NCBI RefSeq assembly: GCF_005845215.1 | Contig: NZ_SPHO01000003.1 | Location: 62,001 to 126,000 of the forward strand | Direction of reading: 5' to 3' | Length of the DNA: 64,000 nt | Origin: Clostridium sp. 1001271st1 H5 | GTDB lineage: Bacteria > Bacillota > Clostridia > Lachnospirales > Lachnospiraceae | In this document: positions 1-8,971 of the stretch, piece by piece | Layout: the number at the start of each line of letters is the position of its first letter | How positions within the stretch are numbered: the first letter of the stretch is position 1 | Made by a program: the position numbers and the translations under genes | Notes under the pieces: model-generated | Database searches by the model: none | Seen by the model: the letters and a program-made list of their open reading frames with translations, nothing else | What the model was told of the DNA's origin: nothing

Positions 1-854
1 TCTATACAGGTATCACCATTGCAGAGTATTTCCGCGACATGGGTTATTCCGTAGCCCTGATGGCAGACTCCACATCCCGCTGGGCCGAGGCTCTGCGTGA
101 GATGTCAGGACGTCTGGAGGAGATGCCTGGTGAGGAAGGCTACCCCGCATACCTGGGTTCCCGTCTGGCACAGTTCTACGAGCGTGCCGGCCGTGTTATC
201 TCCCTGGGTCAGGACAACCGCGAGGGCGCGCTCTCCGTTATCGGAGCTGTTTCCCCTGCAGGCGGTGATATATCCGAGCCGGTTACACAGGCTACCCTGC
301 GTATCGTAAAGGTATTCTGGTCCCTGGATGCCGACCTGGCATACAAGAGACACTTCCCGGCCATCAACTGGCTGACCAGCTACTCCCTGTATGTGGACAC
401 CATGGAAAAATGGTTCAACGCAGAGGTGGAGAGCGACTGGACTGAGCTGCGCGCCCGTCTTATGCGCCTGCTGCAGGAAGAGTCTGAGTTGAATGAAATC
501 GTTCAGCTGGTAGGTATGGATGCATTATCCGCGCCTGACCGTCTGAAACTGGAAGCAGCCCGTTCTATCCGTGAGGACTTCCTCCACCAGAACGCTTTCC
601 ATGAGATTGATACATTTACGTCCTTAAAGAAGCAGCACATGATGATGATGCTGATGCTGGCATATTATGACAAGGCAGGGGATGCATTGTCACAGGGCGT
701 GAATATCGAGCGTCTTGTAGGCCTTCCCGTGCGCGAGGCCATCGGCCGTTTCAAATATACAGAGGAAGCTGACCTGGATAAGGTTTACGAGGATGTTATC
801 AAAACCCTGGAGTCAGAGATTAACAGTGAGCTGAGCAGAAAGGAGGACTTCTAA
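1..854 (+). CDS. atpA: V-type ATP synthase subunit A (3' part, cut by window start)
   Basis: This is the catalytic A subunit of a V/A-type rotary ATPase, which couples ATP to H+ or Na+ movement at the cytoplasmic membrane. The reading frame is open from base 3 and enters mid-protein. The visible part carries the conserved block [13 protein letters not shown], then [17 protein letters not shown] and [19 protein letters not shown], all typical of the nucleotide-binding core, followed by the helical C-terminal domain. The P-loop lies upstream of the window. The stop codon shares one base with the next start (TAATG at 852-856), so A and B are translationally coupled. Family assignment is secure; the ion carried cannot be read from this fragment. 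Confidence 0.96.
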   Translation, partial: YTGITIAEYFRDMGYSVALMADSTSRWAEALREMSGRLEEMPGEEGYPAYLGSRLAQFYERAGRVISLGQDNREGALSVIGAVSPAGGDISEPVTQATLRIVKVFWSLDADLAYKRHFPAINWLTSYSLYVDTMEKWFNAEVESDWTELRARLMRLLQEESELNEIVQLVGMDALSAPDRLKLEAARSIREDFLHQNAFHEIDTFTSLKKQHMMMMLMLAYYDKAGDALSQGVNIERLVGLPVREAIGRFKYTEEADLDKVYEDVIKTLESEINSELSRKEDF

Positions 855-2227
855 TGCCCAAGGAATATAGAACAATTGAAGAGGTAGCAGGTCCTATTAT
901 GCTGGTCCGCGGCGTACAGGGAGTAACCTACGATGAAATGGGAGAAATTGAGCTGGTTAACGGCGAGAGACGCCGCTGCAAGGTACTGGAGATAGACGGC
1001 GGAAATGCCATGGTACAGCTGTATGAGGCGTCTACCGGTATCAACCTGGATTCCAGTAAGGTGCGTTTCTTAGGACGTACCATGGAATTAGGCGTGTCTG
1101 AGGATATGCTCAGCCGTATGTTTGACGGCATGGGCAAGCCCATTGACGGCGGTCCCGACATCCTGCCTGAGAAGCGTATGGATATCAACGGCCTGCCTAT
1201 GAACCCTGCAGCCAGAAGCTATCCTGAGGAGTTTATCCAGACCGGTGTTTCTGCCATCGATGGACTGAACACCCTGGTCCGCGGCCAGAAGCTGCCTATT
1301 TTCTCAGCATCCGGTCTTCCCCATGCCAACCTGGCTGCCCAGATTGCGCGCCAGGCAAAGGTCCGCGGCACCGACGAGTCATTCGCCGTTGTGTTTGCCG
1401 CCATGGGTATCACCTTCGAGGAGGCCAACTTCTTCATGGAGAGCTTCCGTGAGACAGGCGCTATCGACCGAAGCGTCATGTTCATCAACCTGGCTAACGA
1501 CCCTGCCGTAGAGCGTATCGCTACCCCGCGTATGGCGCTGACAGCAGCAGAGTACCTGGCATTTGAGAAGAACATGCACGTACTGGTTATCCTGACTGAT
1601 ATTACAAACTACGCAGACTCCCTGCGTGAGATTTCCGCAGCCCGTAAGGAAGTTCCCGGACGCCGCGGTTATCCCGGATATATGTACACTGACCTGGCTT
1701 CCCTGTATGAGAGAGCCGGACGTCAGAAGGGCAAGAACGGCTCCATCACCATGATTCCCATTCTTACCATGCCTGAGGATGATAAGACTCATCCCATTCC
1801 TGACCTTACAGGCTACATCACTGAGGGACAGATTATCCTGAGCCGTGAGCTGTACCGTAAGAATGTAACGCCTCCAATTGATGTACTGCCATCCCTGTCC
1901 CGTCTTAAGGATAAGGGTATCGGCGAAGGCAAGACACGCGCAGACCATGCAGATGTCATGAACCAGCTCTTTGCAGCCTATGCCCGTGGTAAGGACGCAA
2001 AGGAACTGATGATTATTCTGGGCGAGGCAGCCCTGACTGATATGGATAAGCTGTACGCCAAGTTTGCTGACGAGTTCGAGAAGGAGTATGTATCCCAGGG
2101 CTATTACGCTGACCGTGATATCGAAGAGACCATGGAAATCGGCTGGAAGCTTCTGCGCATCCTCCCAAGGAGCGAGCTGAAACGTATTAAGGACAAATTC
2201 CTTGATTTATACTACGAAGCAAAATAA
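854..2227 (+). CDS. atpB: V-type ATP synthase subunit B
   Basis: This is the regulatory, non-catalytic B subunit of the V/A-type ATPase, alternating with A in the cytosolic hexameric head. The protein has 457 residues, the usual length. It begins [18 protein letters not shown] (beta-barrel domain), continues through the nucleotide-binding fold with [21 protein letters not shown] near residues 135-160 where a classical P-loop is absent, as expected for B, and ends with DLYYEAK. The block SLYERAGR near residue 285 is the arginine-containing interface motif. The start overlaps the A-subunit stop by one base, and aggagg lies just upstream. A 107-bp G+C-rich spacer separates it from the D subunit gene. 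Confidence 0.97.
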   Translation: MPKEYRTIEEVAGPIMLVRGVQGVTYDEMGEIELVNGERRRCKVLEIDGGNAMVQLYEASTGINLDSSKVRFLGRTMELGVSEDMLSRMFDGMGKPIDGGPDILPEKRMDINGLPMNPAARSYPEEFIQTGVSAIDGLNTLVRGQKLPIFSASGLPHANLAAQIARQAKVRGTDESFAVVFAAMGITFEEANFFMESFRETGAIDRSVMFINLANDPAVERIATPRMALTAAEYLAFEKNMHVLVILTDITNYADSLREISAARKEVPGRRGYPGYMYTDLASLYERAGRQKGKNGSITMIPILTMPEDDKTHPIPDLTGYITEGQIILSRELYRKNVTPPIDVLPSLSRLKDKGIGEGKTRADHADVMNQLFAAYARGKDAKELMIILGEAALTDMDKLYAKFADEFEKEYVSQGYYADRDIEETMEIGWKLLRILPRSELKRIKDKFLDLYYEAK

Positions 2228-2334
2228 CTGGCAGTCACAGCCCGGCAGGAAACATGCGGGCGCCGCGGCCCTCCGCCATGTGCGGATAAGACGCGTTCCC
2301 GGTTTCCGGCCGGCAGAAAGGAAGTTGACATAAC

Positions 2335-3018
2335 ATGGGTGCAAAACATGTAAATCCCACCCGTATGGAGCTTACCCGCCTTAAGAAAAAGCTGGCGACA
2401 GCCATCCGCGGACATAAGCTCCTGAAAGACAAGCGGGATGAATTGATGCGTCAGTTCCTGGACCTGGTGCGTGAGAACAAGGCCCTCCGCGAGAAGGTGG
2501 AGGCAGGCATCGCTGCGGCTAACCAGAATTTCGTGCTGGCACGTTCCGGCATGACAGACGAGGCCCTGAACGTAGCCCTGATGGCTCCCAAGCAGGAGGT
2601 CTATCTGGAAACTGAGACTAAGAACGTCATGAGTGTGGAGATTCCTGTGTTCAAATATAAGACCAGGACTTCAGACCCAAACGACATCTATTCCTACGGC
2701 TTTGCATTTACTTCCAGTGACCTGGATGATGCGGTGAAGAGTCTGGCAGATTTACTGCCCGACATGCTGCGTCTGGCTGAGTGCGAAAAATCCTGCCAGC
2801 TCATGGCAGCGGAGATTGAAAAGACCCGCCGCCGTGTAAATGCGCTGGAGCACGTGATGATTCCCGATACCCAGTCAAACATCCGCTATATCACCATGAA
2901 GCTGGATGAGAATGAGCGAAGCTCCCAGACAAGGCTTATGAAGGTAAAGGATATGATGCTTGAGCAGGCACACCACTACAGTGAGCGGGAAGTGGTTCCC
3001 GTGATAGATGAGGTGTAG
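2335..3018 (+). CDS. atpD: V-type ATP synthase subunit D
   Basis: This is the central-stalk D subunit, which rotates inside the A3B3 head and passes torque to the membrane ring. It has 227 residues, slightly above the family norm. The N-terminus NPTRMELTRLKKKLATA is the family hallmark, and both ends are long helices expected to form the antiparallel coiled coil (roughly residues 5-75 and 150-210). It follows A and B in the standard A-B-D order. The start has the ribosome site aaaggaag about 7 bases upstream. A strong terminator follows at 3103, so D is the last gene of the operon. Confidence 0.96.
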   Translation: MGAKHVNPTRMELTRLKKKLATAIRGHKLLKDKRDELMRQFLDLVRENKALREKVEAGIAAANQNFVLARSGMTDEALNVALMAPKQEVYLETETKNVMSVEIPVFKYKTRTSDPNDIYSYGFAFTSSDLDDAVKSLADLLPDMLRLAECEKSCQLMAAEIEKTRRRVNALEHVMIPDTQSNIRYITMKLDENERSSQTRLMKVKDMMLEQAHHYSEREVVPVIDEV

Positions 3019-3102
3019 AGGCATCTTCATGAAAGCTTAATAAAACTTTCATAGAAACCCCATAAAGCCGGGTGGACAGAAAATAATAATTATGTTAGAG
3101 TA

Positions 3103-3143
3103 AAACCCAGAGAATGGCACAGGTGGCATTCTCTGGGTTTTTT
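3103..3143 (+). terminator. Rho-independent terminator after the V-ATPase operon
   Basis: A perfect 14-bp stem (3103-3116 with 3127-3140) with a 10-base loop runs directly into a T tract at 3138-3143. It ends the atpABD transcript and separates it from the redox set that starts 36 bp downstream. Confidence 0.92.
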
Positions 3144-3178
3144 GTCTATTCCAATAGTTGAAAAGGGAGGAATAACAC

Positions 3179-3901
3179 ATGAGGAAAGAACGGTTTTACA
3201 CGGATAAAGGGGCTGTGAAGAGGACTGCGGCCGGCGCTATGCTGGCCCTCTTCCTGGCCCTGCAGATAACGGGATGCAGCCAGAGCGCGGGCCAGGATAA
3301 GGCTGACCGGACAACAGAACAAACAGAAGGGAGCAGTAAGGCAGCAGACCGGGAGCAGTCCGCAGACCGGGAGCAGTCCGCAGACGGCGGTAAGGCAGCA
3401 GGCCGGGAACAGCCCGGCCAGGACGGCCAGGCAGCGGCTGGTCAGGGAGACAGCGTCATTGAGTATAAGCCGGGCATGCCCATTAAGGAGGGCGTGGCAG
3501 CGCCTGATTTTACAGGGGAACTTATGGACGGCTCCAGTATTACCCTGTCCGAGCTGCAGGGCAAGCCTGTTATCATCAATTTCTGGGCGACCTGGTGCGG
3601 TCCGTGCGTCAAGGAAATGCCTGCATTTGAGCGTCTGAAGGAGGATTTTGGGGATAAAATCGGCATTATCGCGGTGAACTGCGGGGATGATGCCGAGACT
3701 GTAAAGGACTTTGTGGAGGAGAACGGCTACACCTTCCCGGTGGTCCTGGATGAGGAGTATTCCATATCCATGCTGTACCCCACTAATTCCATTCCCTATA
3801 CAGTGGTTCTGGATGCAGAGGGAAAGGTAACCCATATATCCACAGGAGCCCTGGACGCTGACACCATGTATGAGAGATATAAGGAAGCCCTTGGGGTGTA
3901 A
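3179..3901 (+). CDS. TlpA-like thioredoxin-fold lipoprotein
   Basis: This is a predicted extracytoplasmic thiol-disulfide oxidoreductase anchored as a lipoprotein. Of its 240 residues, 1-33 form a signal peptide ending in the lipobox ITGC (Cys33). A Ser/Asp/Glu/Gln/Ala-rich linker follows (about 35-95), containing a tandem SADREQ hexapeptide encoded by an exact 18-bp repeat (3344-3361, 3362-3379). The thioredoxin domain (about 105-240) has the active site WATWCGPC with Cys140 and Cys143 and a cis-proline region near NSIPYT. The ribosome site gggagg sits 8 bases before the ATG. The gene is followed closely by a CXXC micro-protein and a membrane 4Fe-4S protein, a set that suggests electron delivery to this domain. 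The direction of thiol chemistry in vivo is not visible; the TlpA type usually reduces. Confidence 0.9.
   Translation: MRKERFYTDKGAVKRTAAGAMLALFLALQITGCSQSAGQDKADRTTEQTEGSSKAADREQSADREQSADGGKAAGREQPGQDGQAAAGQGDSVIEYKPGMPIKEGVAAPDFTGELMDGSSITLSELQGKPVIINFWATWCGPCVKEMPAFERLKEDFGDKIGIIAVNCGDDAETVKDFVEENGYTFPVVLDEEYSISMLYPTNSIPYTVVLDAEGKVTHISTGALDADTMYERYKEALGV
3344..3379 (+). repeat. 18-bp tandem repeat inside the TlpA-like gene
   Basis: Two exact 18-bp copies (3344-3361 and 3362-3379) encode a repeated Ser-Ala-Asp-Arg-Glu-Gln hexapeptide, and a partial third copy follows. They lie in the flexible linker between the lipid anchor and the thioredoxin domain, so copy-number change would alter tether length without breaking the frame. 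Confidence 0.85.
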
Positions 3902-3920
3902 GGGACGGAGCGGTGATGAG

Positions 3921-4070
3921 ATGATGGATTGGTGCAGACAGAATAAGACGGCTGCCGTCCTTCTGGTCCTGGGCGTGGTTTTCCTGTGCATCGGAGCAGC
4001 CCAGGGAGGATACCAGGATACCCTGCGCAAGGCAGTCAGGGTATGCCTGGAATGTATCGGAATCGGGTGA
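3921..4070 (+). CDS. CD1871A-type CXXC membrane micro-protein
   Basis: This small protein of 49 residues has one membrane segment (AAVLLVLGVVFLCIGAAQGG) followed by a short tail ending CLECIGIG, with a CXXC pair. It matches the pattern of the clostridial 'CD1871A family CXXC motif-containing protein', recognised from memory. Starts at 3921 and 3924 (ATGATG) are both possible; ggag at 3907-3910 favours 3921. It lies 19 bp after the thioredoxin-like lipoprotein gene and 13 bp before the 4Fe-4S membrane protein gene, so the three are probably co-transcribed. I infer that the CXXC pair relays reducing equivalents between the iron-sulfur protein and the TlpA-like domain; no function is established for it here. 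Confidence 0.82.
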   Translation: MMDWCRQNKTAAVLLVLGVVFLCIGAAQGGYQDTLRKAVRVCLECIGIG

Positions 4071-4083
4071 GAGGACAGAAGTG

Positions 4084-4926
4084 ATGAAACGTCGTTTGAT
4101 ACAGCTTTGTGCAGCATTATTATACAACCTGAACCTGAAGGGATTTGCAGAGGCGTCTATTTACAAGGGAAAGTCCAAAGGACTGTGCGTACCGGGACTT
4201 AACTGCTACTCATGTCCGGGGGCCGTTGGTTCCTGTCCGCTGGGTACCCTGCAGAACGCCCTGTCCGCCATGGACAGGAAGCTTCCTTTCTATATATTGG
4301 GGGTTCTGCTGCTTTTTGGAGTTACCCTGGGAAGGACCATATGCGGTTTTCTGTGTCCCTTTGGTCTGGTGCAGGAGCTTCTTTACAAGATACCTGTGCC
4401 CAAGGTAAAGAAAAACCGTGTCACCCAGGTCCTTTCCAAGGCAAAATATGTGATACTGGCAGTGTTTGTCATTATTCTGCCGGTGGTGTTCAAGATGGCT
4501 TCCGGTCTTCCGGTTCCGGCCTTCTGCAAGTACATATGTCCGGCGGGAACCCTGGAAGGAGGAATCCCTCTGGTTCTTTTGGATGAGTCGCTGGGCGGTC
4601 TGGCAGGCGCCCTTTTTAACTGGAAGGTTTTTGTACTGGCAGTGATACTGGCAAGCGCCTGCTTTGTGTACAGAAGTTTCTGCCGGTTTCTCTGTCCTCT
4701 GGGTGCCGTCTATTCCCTGTTTGCCCCGGCGGCTCTGTTTGGCGTGAAGATTGACAGGGATGCCTGTACGGACTGCGGGCGCTGTGTCAGGACCTGCAGA
4801 ATGGATATCAGGCAGGTGGGAGACAGGGAATGCATCCAGTGCGGCGAGTGCATGAAGGAGTGCAGCGCGGATGCCATTTACTGGAAGAAGCCCTGGGATG
4901 TGAAGGGAAAGAAAAACAAAGATTAA
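4084..4926 (+). CDS. Membrane-bound 4Fe-4S protein (NapH/MauN-like)
   Basis: This is a predicted integral-membrane electron carrier of 280 residues. The first two thirds contain about five membrane segments with paired cysteine motifs at their edges (CYSCPGAVGSCPLG near residue 42, GFLCPFGLVQE near 90, CKYICPAGTLEGG near 152, CRFLCPLGAVYS near 200), the NapH/RnfH-like '4Fe-4S_5' pattern. The last 60 residues hold two ferredoxin clusters, CTDCGRCVRTC and CIQCGECMKEC. GTG at 4081 is an alternative start; gagg at 4071 suits either. The position behind the thioredoxin-like lipoprotein and the CXXC micro-protein suggests it moves electrons from the cytosol to the outer face. A terminator follows immediately. 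The physiological partner is not visible. Confidence 0.88.
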   Translation: MKRRLIQLCAALLYNLNLKGFAEASIYKGKSKGLCVPGLNCYSCPGAVGSCPLGTLQNALSAMDRKLPFYILGVLLLFGVTLGRTICGFLCPFGLVQELLYKIPVPKVKKNRVTQVLSKAKYVILAVFVIILPVVFKMASGLPVPAFCKYICPAGTLEGGIPLVLLDESLGGLAGALFNWKVFVLAVILASACFVYRSFCRFLCPLGAVYSLFAPAALFGVKIDRDACTDCGRCVRTCRMDIRQVGDRECIQCGECMKECSADAIYWKKPWDVKGKKNKD

Positions 4927-4928
4927 GA

Positions 4929-4980
4929 GCAGGACGCTGTAAAGAAGCTGTTAAAACAGCCTTGGCAGCGTCCTGTTTTT
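4929..4980 (+). terminator. Rho-independent terminator after the redox set
   Basis: The outer arms (4931-4939 with 4966-4974) pair as a 9-bp G+C-rich stem, a second small hairpin can form between them, and a run of T follows at 4976-4980. It begins a few bases after the stop codon of the 4Fe-4S protein gene. Confidence 0.9.
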
Positions 4981-5034
4981 GCGTTTCTATGCTGTTTTTG
5001 TCCTGGTTCCAGATAAAACAGGTCAATCTATATA

Positions 5035-5063
5035 TTGAATTATCCCCGAAAATGTGGTATCGT
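5035..5063 (+). promoter_or_regulatory. Possible promoter of the peptide-import operon
   Basis: TTGAAT (5035-5040) and TATCGT (5058-5063) are separated by 17 bp, about 85 bp before the first gene. The -10 element is poor, so this is a candidate only; no better pair was seen in the 220-bp gap. Confidence 0.3.
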
Positions 5064-5147
5064 TTTGAGTATATATGCAGAAAACTGCGGGTGAATACAT
5101 TGGCACCGCATTGACGCTTTGATGCAATAAAACAAAGGGCGGATAAA

Positions 5148-6146
5148 ATGACACAGACAGATATCATATTGGAAGTAAAAGACTTATGTGTGGAATTCAG
5201 GACAGCAGAAGGCACTGTTCAGGCGGTGGACCATCTGAGCTATGTACTACATAAGGGAGAAAAGCTGGGAATCGTGGGGGAGAGCGGAAGCGGCAAGAGC
5301 GTTTCCACTCTTGGTATGATGCAGCTCATTCCCAACCCCCCCGGACAGATTACAGGAGGGGAAATTTTATACAATGGAAGGGATTTGGTGAAGACTCCTG
5401 AGCGGGAGATGCAGAAAATCAGAGGGAATGAGATTTCCATGATTTTCCAGGAACCAATGACCTCCCTAAACCCCATTATTAAGTGCGGAAAACAGATTGC
5501 GGAATCCCTGCGCCTGCACCGGGGCATGAAGAAAAAGGAAGCCATGGAGGAGGCTGTCCGCATGATGAAGGCGGTGGGAATCGCCAACCCTGAGGCGCGG
5601 GCCCATGAGTATCCCCATCAGATGTCAGGAGGAATGAGGCAGCGTGTGATGATTGCCATGGCACTGGCCTGCCAGCCCCAGATTCTGATTGCAGATGAAC
5701 CAACCACGGCTTTGGATGTAACCATTCAGGCCCAGATTCTGGATTTAATCCGGGAGATGAACGAGGAACTTCATTCCTCAGTCCTGTTCATCACCCATGA
5801 TTTAGGGGTTGTAAGCGAGCTGTGCGATACGGTCATTGTCATGTATACGGGCCATATCGTGGAGCAGGCTCCGGCCGGCGAACTGTTCCGGGACCCCAAA
5901 CATCCCTATACCATTGGTCTGCTGAACGCCATACCGGTTATCACCAAGGACAGGAAACCCCTGTCCACCATAGAGGGAATGGTGCCCAATCCCACGGAGC
6001 GGATAACAGGGTGCAGCTTCTGGCCCAGATGTCCCCATGCAGAAGAGCGGTGCAGGACGGCCAGCCCTCCTATGAAGCAGCTCTCAGAGGGGCGCCAGGT
6101 CCGCTGCTGGCTGTTTGAGGACCAGGCTGCAGGGAAGGAGGCTTAA
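5148..6146 (+). CDS. dppD: Peptide ABC importer ATPase (DppD/OppD type)
   Basis: This is one of two ATP-hydrolysing subunits of an oligopeptide/dipeptide importer, bound to the cytoplasmic face of the membrane. The 332 residues show Walker A GESGSGKS near 45, the Q-loop [11 protein letters not shown] near 105, signature MSGGMRQR near 160, Walker [13 protein letters not shown] near 180, and the switch histidine in ITHDLG. The C-terminal cysteine-containing oligopeptide-transporter extension includes [15 protein letters not shown] near 290. It is the first gene of the operon and ends 3 bp before the second ATPase gene. Peptide versus nickel specificity cannot be fixed from the ATPase, but the peptidase downstream favours peptides. 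Confidence 0.93.
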   Translation: MTQTDIILEVKDLCVEFRTAEGTVQAVDHLSYVLHKGEKLGIVGESGSGKSVSTLGMMQLIPNPPGQITGGEILYNGRDLVKTPEREMQKIRGNEISMIFQEPMTSLNPIIKCGKQIAESLRLHRGMKKKEAMEEAVRMMKAVGIANPEARAHEYPHQMSGGMRQRVMIAMALACQPQILIADEPTTALDVTIQAQILDLIREMNEELHSSVLFITHDLGVVSELCDTVIVMYTGHIVEQAPAGELFRDPKHPYTIGLLNAIPVITKDRKPLSTIEGMVPNPTERITGCSFWPRCPHAEERCRTASPPMKQLSEGRQVRCWLFEDQAAGKEA

Positions 6147-6149
6147 CAT

Positions 6150-7187
6150 ATGGCGCAAAATGAAAACAGAGATACAAACATAAATACAAACACAGATACG
6201 GACACAAACGCAGACATAAACACAGACAAGAGCAAAAAAGAAGTGCTGGTTAAGGCCGACCATGTGAAGGTATATTTTAAAGGCAAGGATAAGAAGTCCG
6301 GGGCAGTGAAGGCTGTGGATGACGTAAGCTTTGACATTATGAGAGGCGAAACCTTTGGCGTGGTCGGGGAGAGCGGCTGCGGCAAGAGCACCCTGGGCAG
6401 GACCCTGGTCCGGCTTATAAAACCAACAGAGGGCCACATTTACATGGGCGGCACTGACATAGCAGGATTAAAGGGCGCGGATTTGAAAAGGATGCGCAGG
6501 AAGGTCCAGATTATTTTCCAGGACCCTTCCGCCTGTCTTAACCCCAGGCGTACTGTGCGCCAGATTCTGATGGAACCCTTTGAAATCCACGGAATGAAGG
6601 GAAGGATGGATGTGGAGGCCCGCATCATGAAGCTTCTTAACCTGGTCGGTCTGGATTTGTACTGTCTGAGCAGATATCCCCATGAGCTGTCCGGAGGACA
6701 GAAGCAGAGAATCGGCATAGCCAGGGCGCTGGCTCTGGAGCCGGATATCATTATCTGCGATGAGGCTGTATCGGCCCTGGATGTGTCGGTGCAGGCCCAG
6801 GTACTGAACCTGCTTCAGGAGTTAAAGGAAAAACTGGGTCTGACCTACTTCTTCATTTCCCATAACCTGAATGTGGTCTATCAGGTCAGCGACCGGGTGG
6901 GGGTTATGTACCTTGGAAATATGGTGGAGATAGCTGATTACGATAAGCTGTATGAGAAGCGTTACCACCCCTATACGGAGGCGCTGCTGTCAGCCATCCC
7001 CCAGGTGGACCAGAATGTGAAAACAGAGCGCATCCACCTGGAAGGAGAGGTGCCCAGTCCTTCCAATCCGCCTTCCGGCTGCCGGTTCCATACACGCTGC
7101 AGCAAGGCGTGCGACAGGTGCCGCCAGGAAGTGCCGGAACTAAAGGAAGTGACGGAGGGGCATTTTGTGGCCTGCCATCTTTATTAG
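6150..7187 (+). CDS. dppF: Peptide ABC importer ATPase (DppF/OppF type)
   Basis: This is the partner ATPase of the peptide importer, 345 residues. Walker A GESGCGKS is near residue 75, signature LSGGQKQR near 178, Walker B IIICDEAVSALD near 196, then the switch histidine in ISHNLN and the cysteine-bearing C-terminal extension (CRFHTRCSKACDRC). The first 30 residues are an unusual Asn/Asp/Thr-rich tail built from NTNTDTD-like repeats that is not part of the normal fold. The start is fixed by aaggagg 8 bases upstream, so the tail appears to be translated. It lies 3 bp after the first ATPase gene. Confidence 0.93.
   Translation: MAQNENRDTNINTNTDTDTNADINTDKSKKEVLVKADHVKVYFKGKDKKSGAVKAVDDVSFDIMRGETFGVVGESGCGKSTLGRTLVRLIKPTEGHIYMGGTDIAGLKGADLKRMRRKVQIIFQDPSACLNPRRTVRQILMEPFEIHGMKGRMDVEARIMKLLNLVGLDLYCLSRYPHELSGGQKQRIGIARALALEPDIIICDEAVSALDVSVQAQVLNLLQELKEKLGLTYFFISHNLNVVYQVSDRVGVMYLGNMVEIADYDKLYEKRYHPYTEALLSAIPQVDQNVKTERIHLEGEVPSPSNPPSGCRFHTRCSKACDRCRQEVPELKEVTEGHFVACHLY
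6169..6230 (+). repeat. Low-complexity hexamer-like repeat at the 5' end of dppF
   Basis: Imperfect six-base units of the form acanay are repeated about ten times and encode alternating Asn/Asp/Thr residues ahead of the ATPase fold. Base composition is much more A-rich than the surrounding coding sequence, which points to local slippage expansion. Confidence 0.7.
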
Positions 7188-7231
7188 GAGACACTGCAAT
7201 AAGGAAACACTGCAATAAGGAGACACTGCCA
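7185..7231 (+). repeat. Three tandem copies of a 15-16-bp unit after dppF
   Basis: Units at 7185-7199, 7200-7215 and 7216-7231 share the core taaggaRacactgc. They start over the dppF stop codon and fill the spacer before the binding-protein gene. No function is evident. Confidence 0.75.
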
Positions 7232-7255
7232 GATAACTGGCATCTCAATAAACAG

Positions 7256-7286
7256 AACAGTTCAGACGATTTGCGGCTGAACTGTT
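7256..7286 (+). promoter_or_regulatory. Intercistronic hairpin upstream of the peptide-binding protein gene
   Basis: A perfect 10-bp inverted repeat (7256-7265 with 7277-7286) has an 11-base loop and no T run after it, so it is not a standard terminator. It ends about 12 bases before the strong ribosome site of the binding-protein gene. It may block 5' decay or mark an RNA-processing point that gives the binding protein higher expression than the ATPases. Confidence 0.65.
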
Positions 7287-7312
7287 GCCAATAAACCTAG
7301 AGGAGGTCTATT

Positions 7313-8947
7313 ATGAAAAAGAAGTTATTGACTGCTGCTCTGTGCCTGGCGGTTTCATTTGCCTTAAGCGCATGCGGCGGCAATGGAACGGACGGCACAC
7401 AGGCCGGCAGCACAGACGCGGCAGCAGAGGGAGCTTCACAGGCATCCGGTTCCAATACGGTTGTAGTAGCCATGGGCTCCGGATTTTCCACCCTGGACCC
7501 GGGGTATGTATATGAGAAGTATCCGCCTCTCATTGTCAATGCATGCTATGAGAACCTGTTTAAGTTCTACAGCAATGACAGTGCGCCGGAGCCCTGTCTG
7601 GCTGATACCTATGAATTTTCAGATGACGGCCTGACGCTGACCGTTAAGCTGAGACAGGATGTGACATTTGCCAGCGGCAATCCCATGACAAGCGCGGATG
7701 TTCTTTTCAGCATCAACCGCTGCAAGAACCTTCAGGGAAATCCATCCTTTATCTGCGACACCATTGAGAGCATGGAGGCGCCGGATGATTACACGGTGGT
7801 ATTCCATCTGACCCAGGCGGACAGCGCCATTCTGTCCAAGCTGACCTACAGCTCCACGGCTGTTTTAGACAGCGCGGTTGTGAAGGAGCACGGCGGCACG
7901 GACGCAGAGGACGCATCCTCCGCTGATACGGCACAGTCCTATCTGGATTCAGCCAGCGCAGGTTCCGGCATGTATGTGATGACCAGCTATATTCCGGACC
8001 AGGAAGTGGTGCTGGAAAAGAACCCTAATTACTGGGGAGAAGCAACCAATGTTGACAAGTTTATCATTAAGATACAGCCGGATGCAAACACACAGATGAT
8101 GACATTGTCCGGCGGGGATATTGATGTGGCCATGAACATGACGGACGACACCATGTCTGAGCTGGAAGGCGCTGAGAATATTTCAATTATCAACGGAGCA
8201 ACCAAGACCGTTGGTTTTGTGATGATGAACATGGATGAAGCCTACGGCGGCCCTGTATCCAATCCGCAGGTCCAGAATGCCATCCGCAAAGCCCTGGATT
8301 ACACTGGCATCCAGACCATCTGCGGCAGCGGCACCATCACTCCTTATGACATCATCCAGGTGGGATTCATGGGAAGCAAGGGCGAGAGACCGGCTGACTA
8401 TACGAATCTGGAGGAAGCAAAGGCATTGCTGGCAGAGGCCGGATATGCAGATGGATTTGACGTGGACCTGACCGTGACAGACCTGGATATGGAGGGAATC
8501 CTTCTGACAGACCTGGCCCAGAAGATTAAGGATGACCTGGCTCAGGTGGGAATTAACGTAAACATCGTTTCACAGCCATGGGCGGCCGGATACGGCGATG
8601 CTTACCGCGACGGAACCCTGGGCTTTACGGTTATGTACTGGGGAACTGATTATAACGACCCCAACGTGCAGCTGGAATTCCTTCCGGGCGGCGTTGTAGG
8701 AAAGAGGGCCGGATGGAGCGCGCAAATGGACCCGGAGCTGGCAGCCATGTATGAAGAAACCATGTCTGCAACGGACAACGATGAGCGTATCGCGGTTCTG
8801 GAGAAAATCCAGGACGCCATGTATGAGTATGGACCATTCATTATGGTAGCCCAGGCGCCGTCCCACATCGGCTATAACACCAGGCTGGAGGGCGTGGCCA
8901 TATCTGACCCGTATGCACTGGACCTGACTTTGATTCATGTAAAATAA
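7313..8947 (+). CDS. dppA: Peptide-binding lipoprotein of the ABC importer (SBP family 5)
   Basis: This is the extracytoplasmic solute receptor of the importer, tethered by lipid. The 544 residues start with a signal peptide ending at the lipobox LSAC (Cys about 21), then a Gly/Ala/Ser/Thr-rich linker. The mature domain begins near NTVVVAMGSGFSTLDPGYVY and shows the family-5 pattern ('LTVKLRQDVTFASGNPMTSADVLFS'-type region near residue 105, split by one variable stretch). It ends VKstop. Ribosome site aggagg 8 bases before the ATG is one of the strongest here. Hairpins flank the gene on both sides, which suggests segmental mRNA stability. The ligand is inferred to be peptides from the operon's peptidase. 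Confidence 0.93.
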   Translation: MKKKLLTAALCLAVSFALSACGGNGTDGTQAGSTDAAAEGASQASGSNTVVVAMGSGFSTLDPGYVYEKYPPLIVNACYENLFKFYSNDSAPEPCLADTYEFSDDGLTLTVKLRQDVTFASGNPMTSADVLFSINRCKNLQGNPSFICDTIESMEAPDDYTVVFHLTQADSAILSKLTYSSTAVLDSAVVKEHGGTDAEDASSADTAQSYLDSASAGSGMYVMTSYIPDQEVVLEKNPNYWGEATNVDKFIIKIQPDANTQMMTLSGGDIDVAMNMTDDTMSELEGAENISIINGATKTVGFVMMNMDEAYGGPVSNPQVQNAIRKALDYTGIQTICGSGTITPYDIIQVGFMGSKGERPADYTNLEEAKALLAEAGYADGFDVDLTVTDLDMEGILLTDLAQKIKDDLAQVGINVNIVSQPWAAGYGDAYRDGTLGFTVMYWGTDYNDPNVQLEFLPGGVVGKRAGWSAQMDPELAAMYEETMSATDNDERIAVLEKIQDAMYEYGPFIMVAQAPSHIGYNTRLEGVAISDPYALDLTLIHVK

Positions 8948-8971
8948 TGATTGCATATACGGAACTGTTAT

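Noticed and set aside
105..353. Open frames on the minus strand across the V-ATPase, ABC and other conserved genes
   Set aside because: They are opposite strongly conserved coding regions, lack ribosome sites and give no recognisable protein.
3870..3920. Longer version of the CXXC micro-protein that overlaps the TlpA-like gene
   Set aside because: The ribosome site and the family's usual short length favour the start at 3921.
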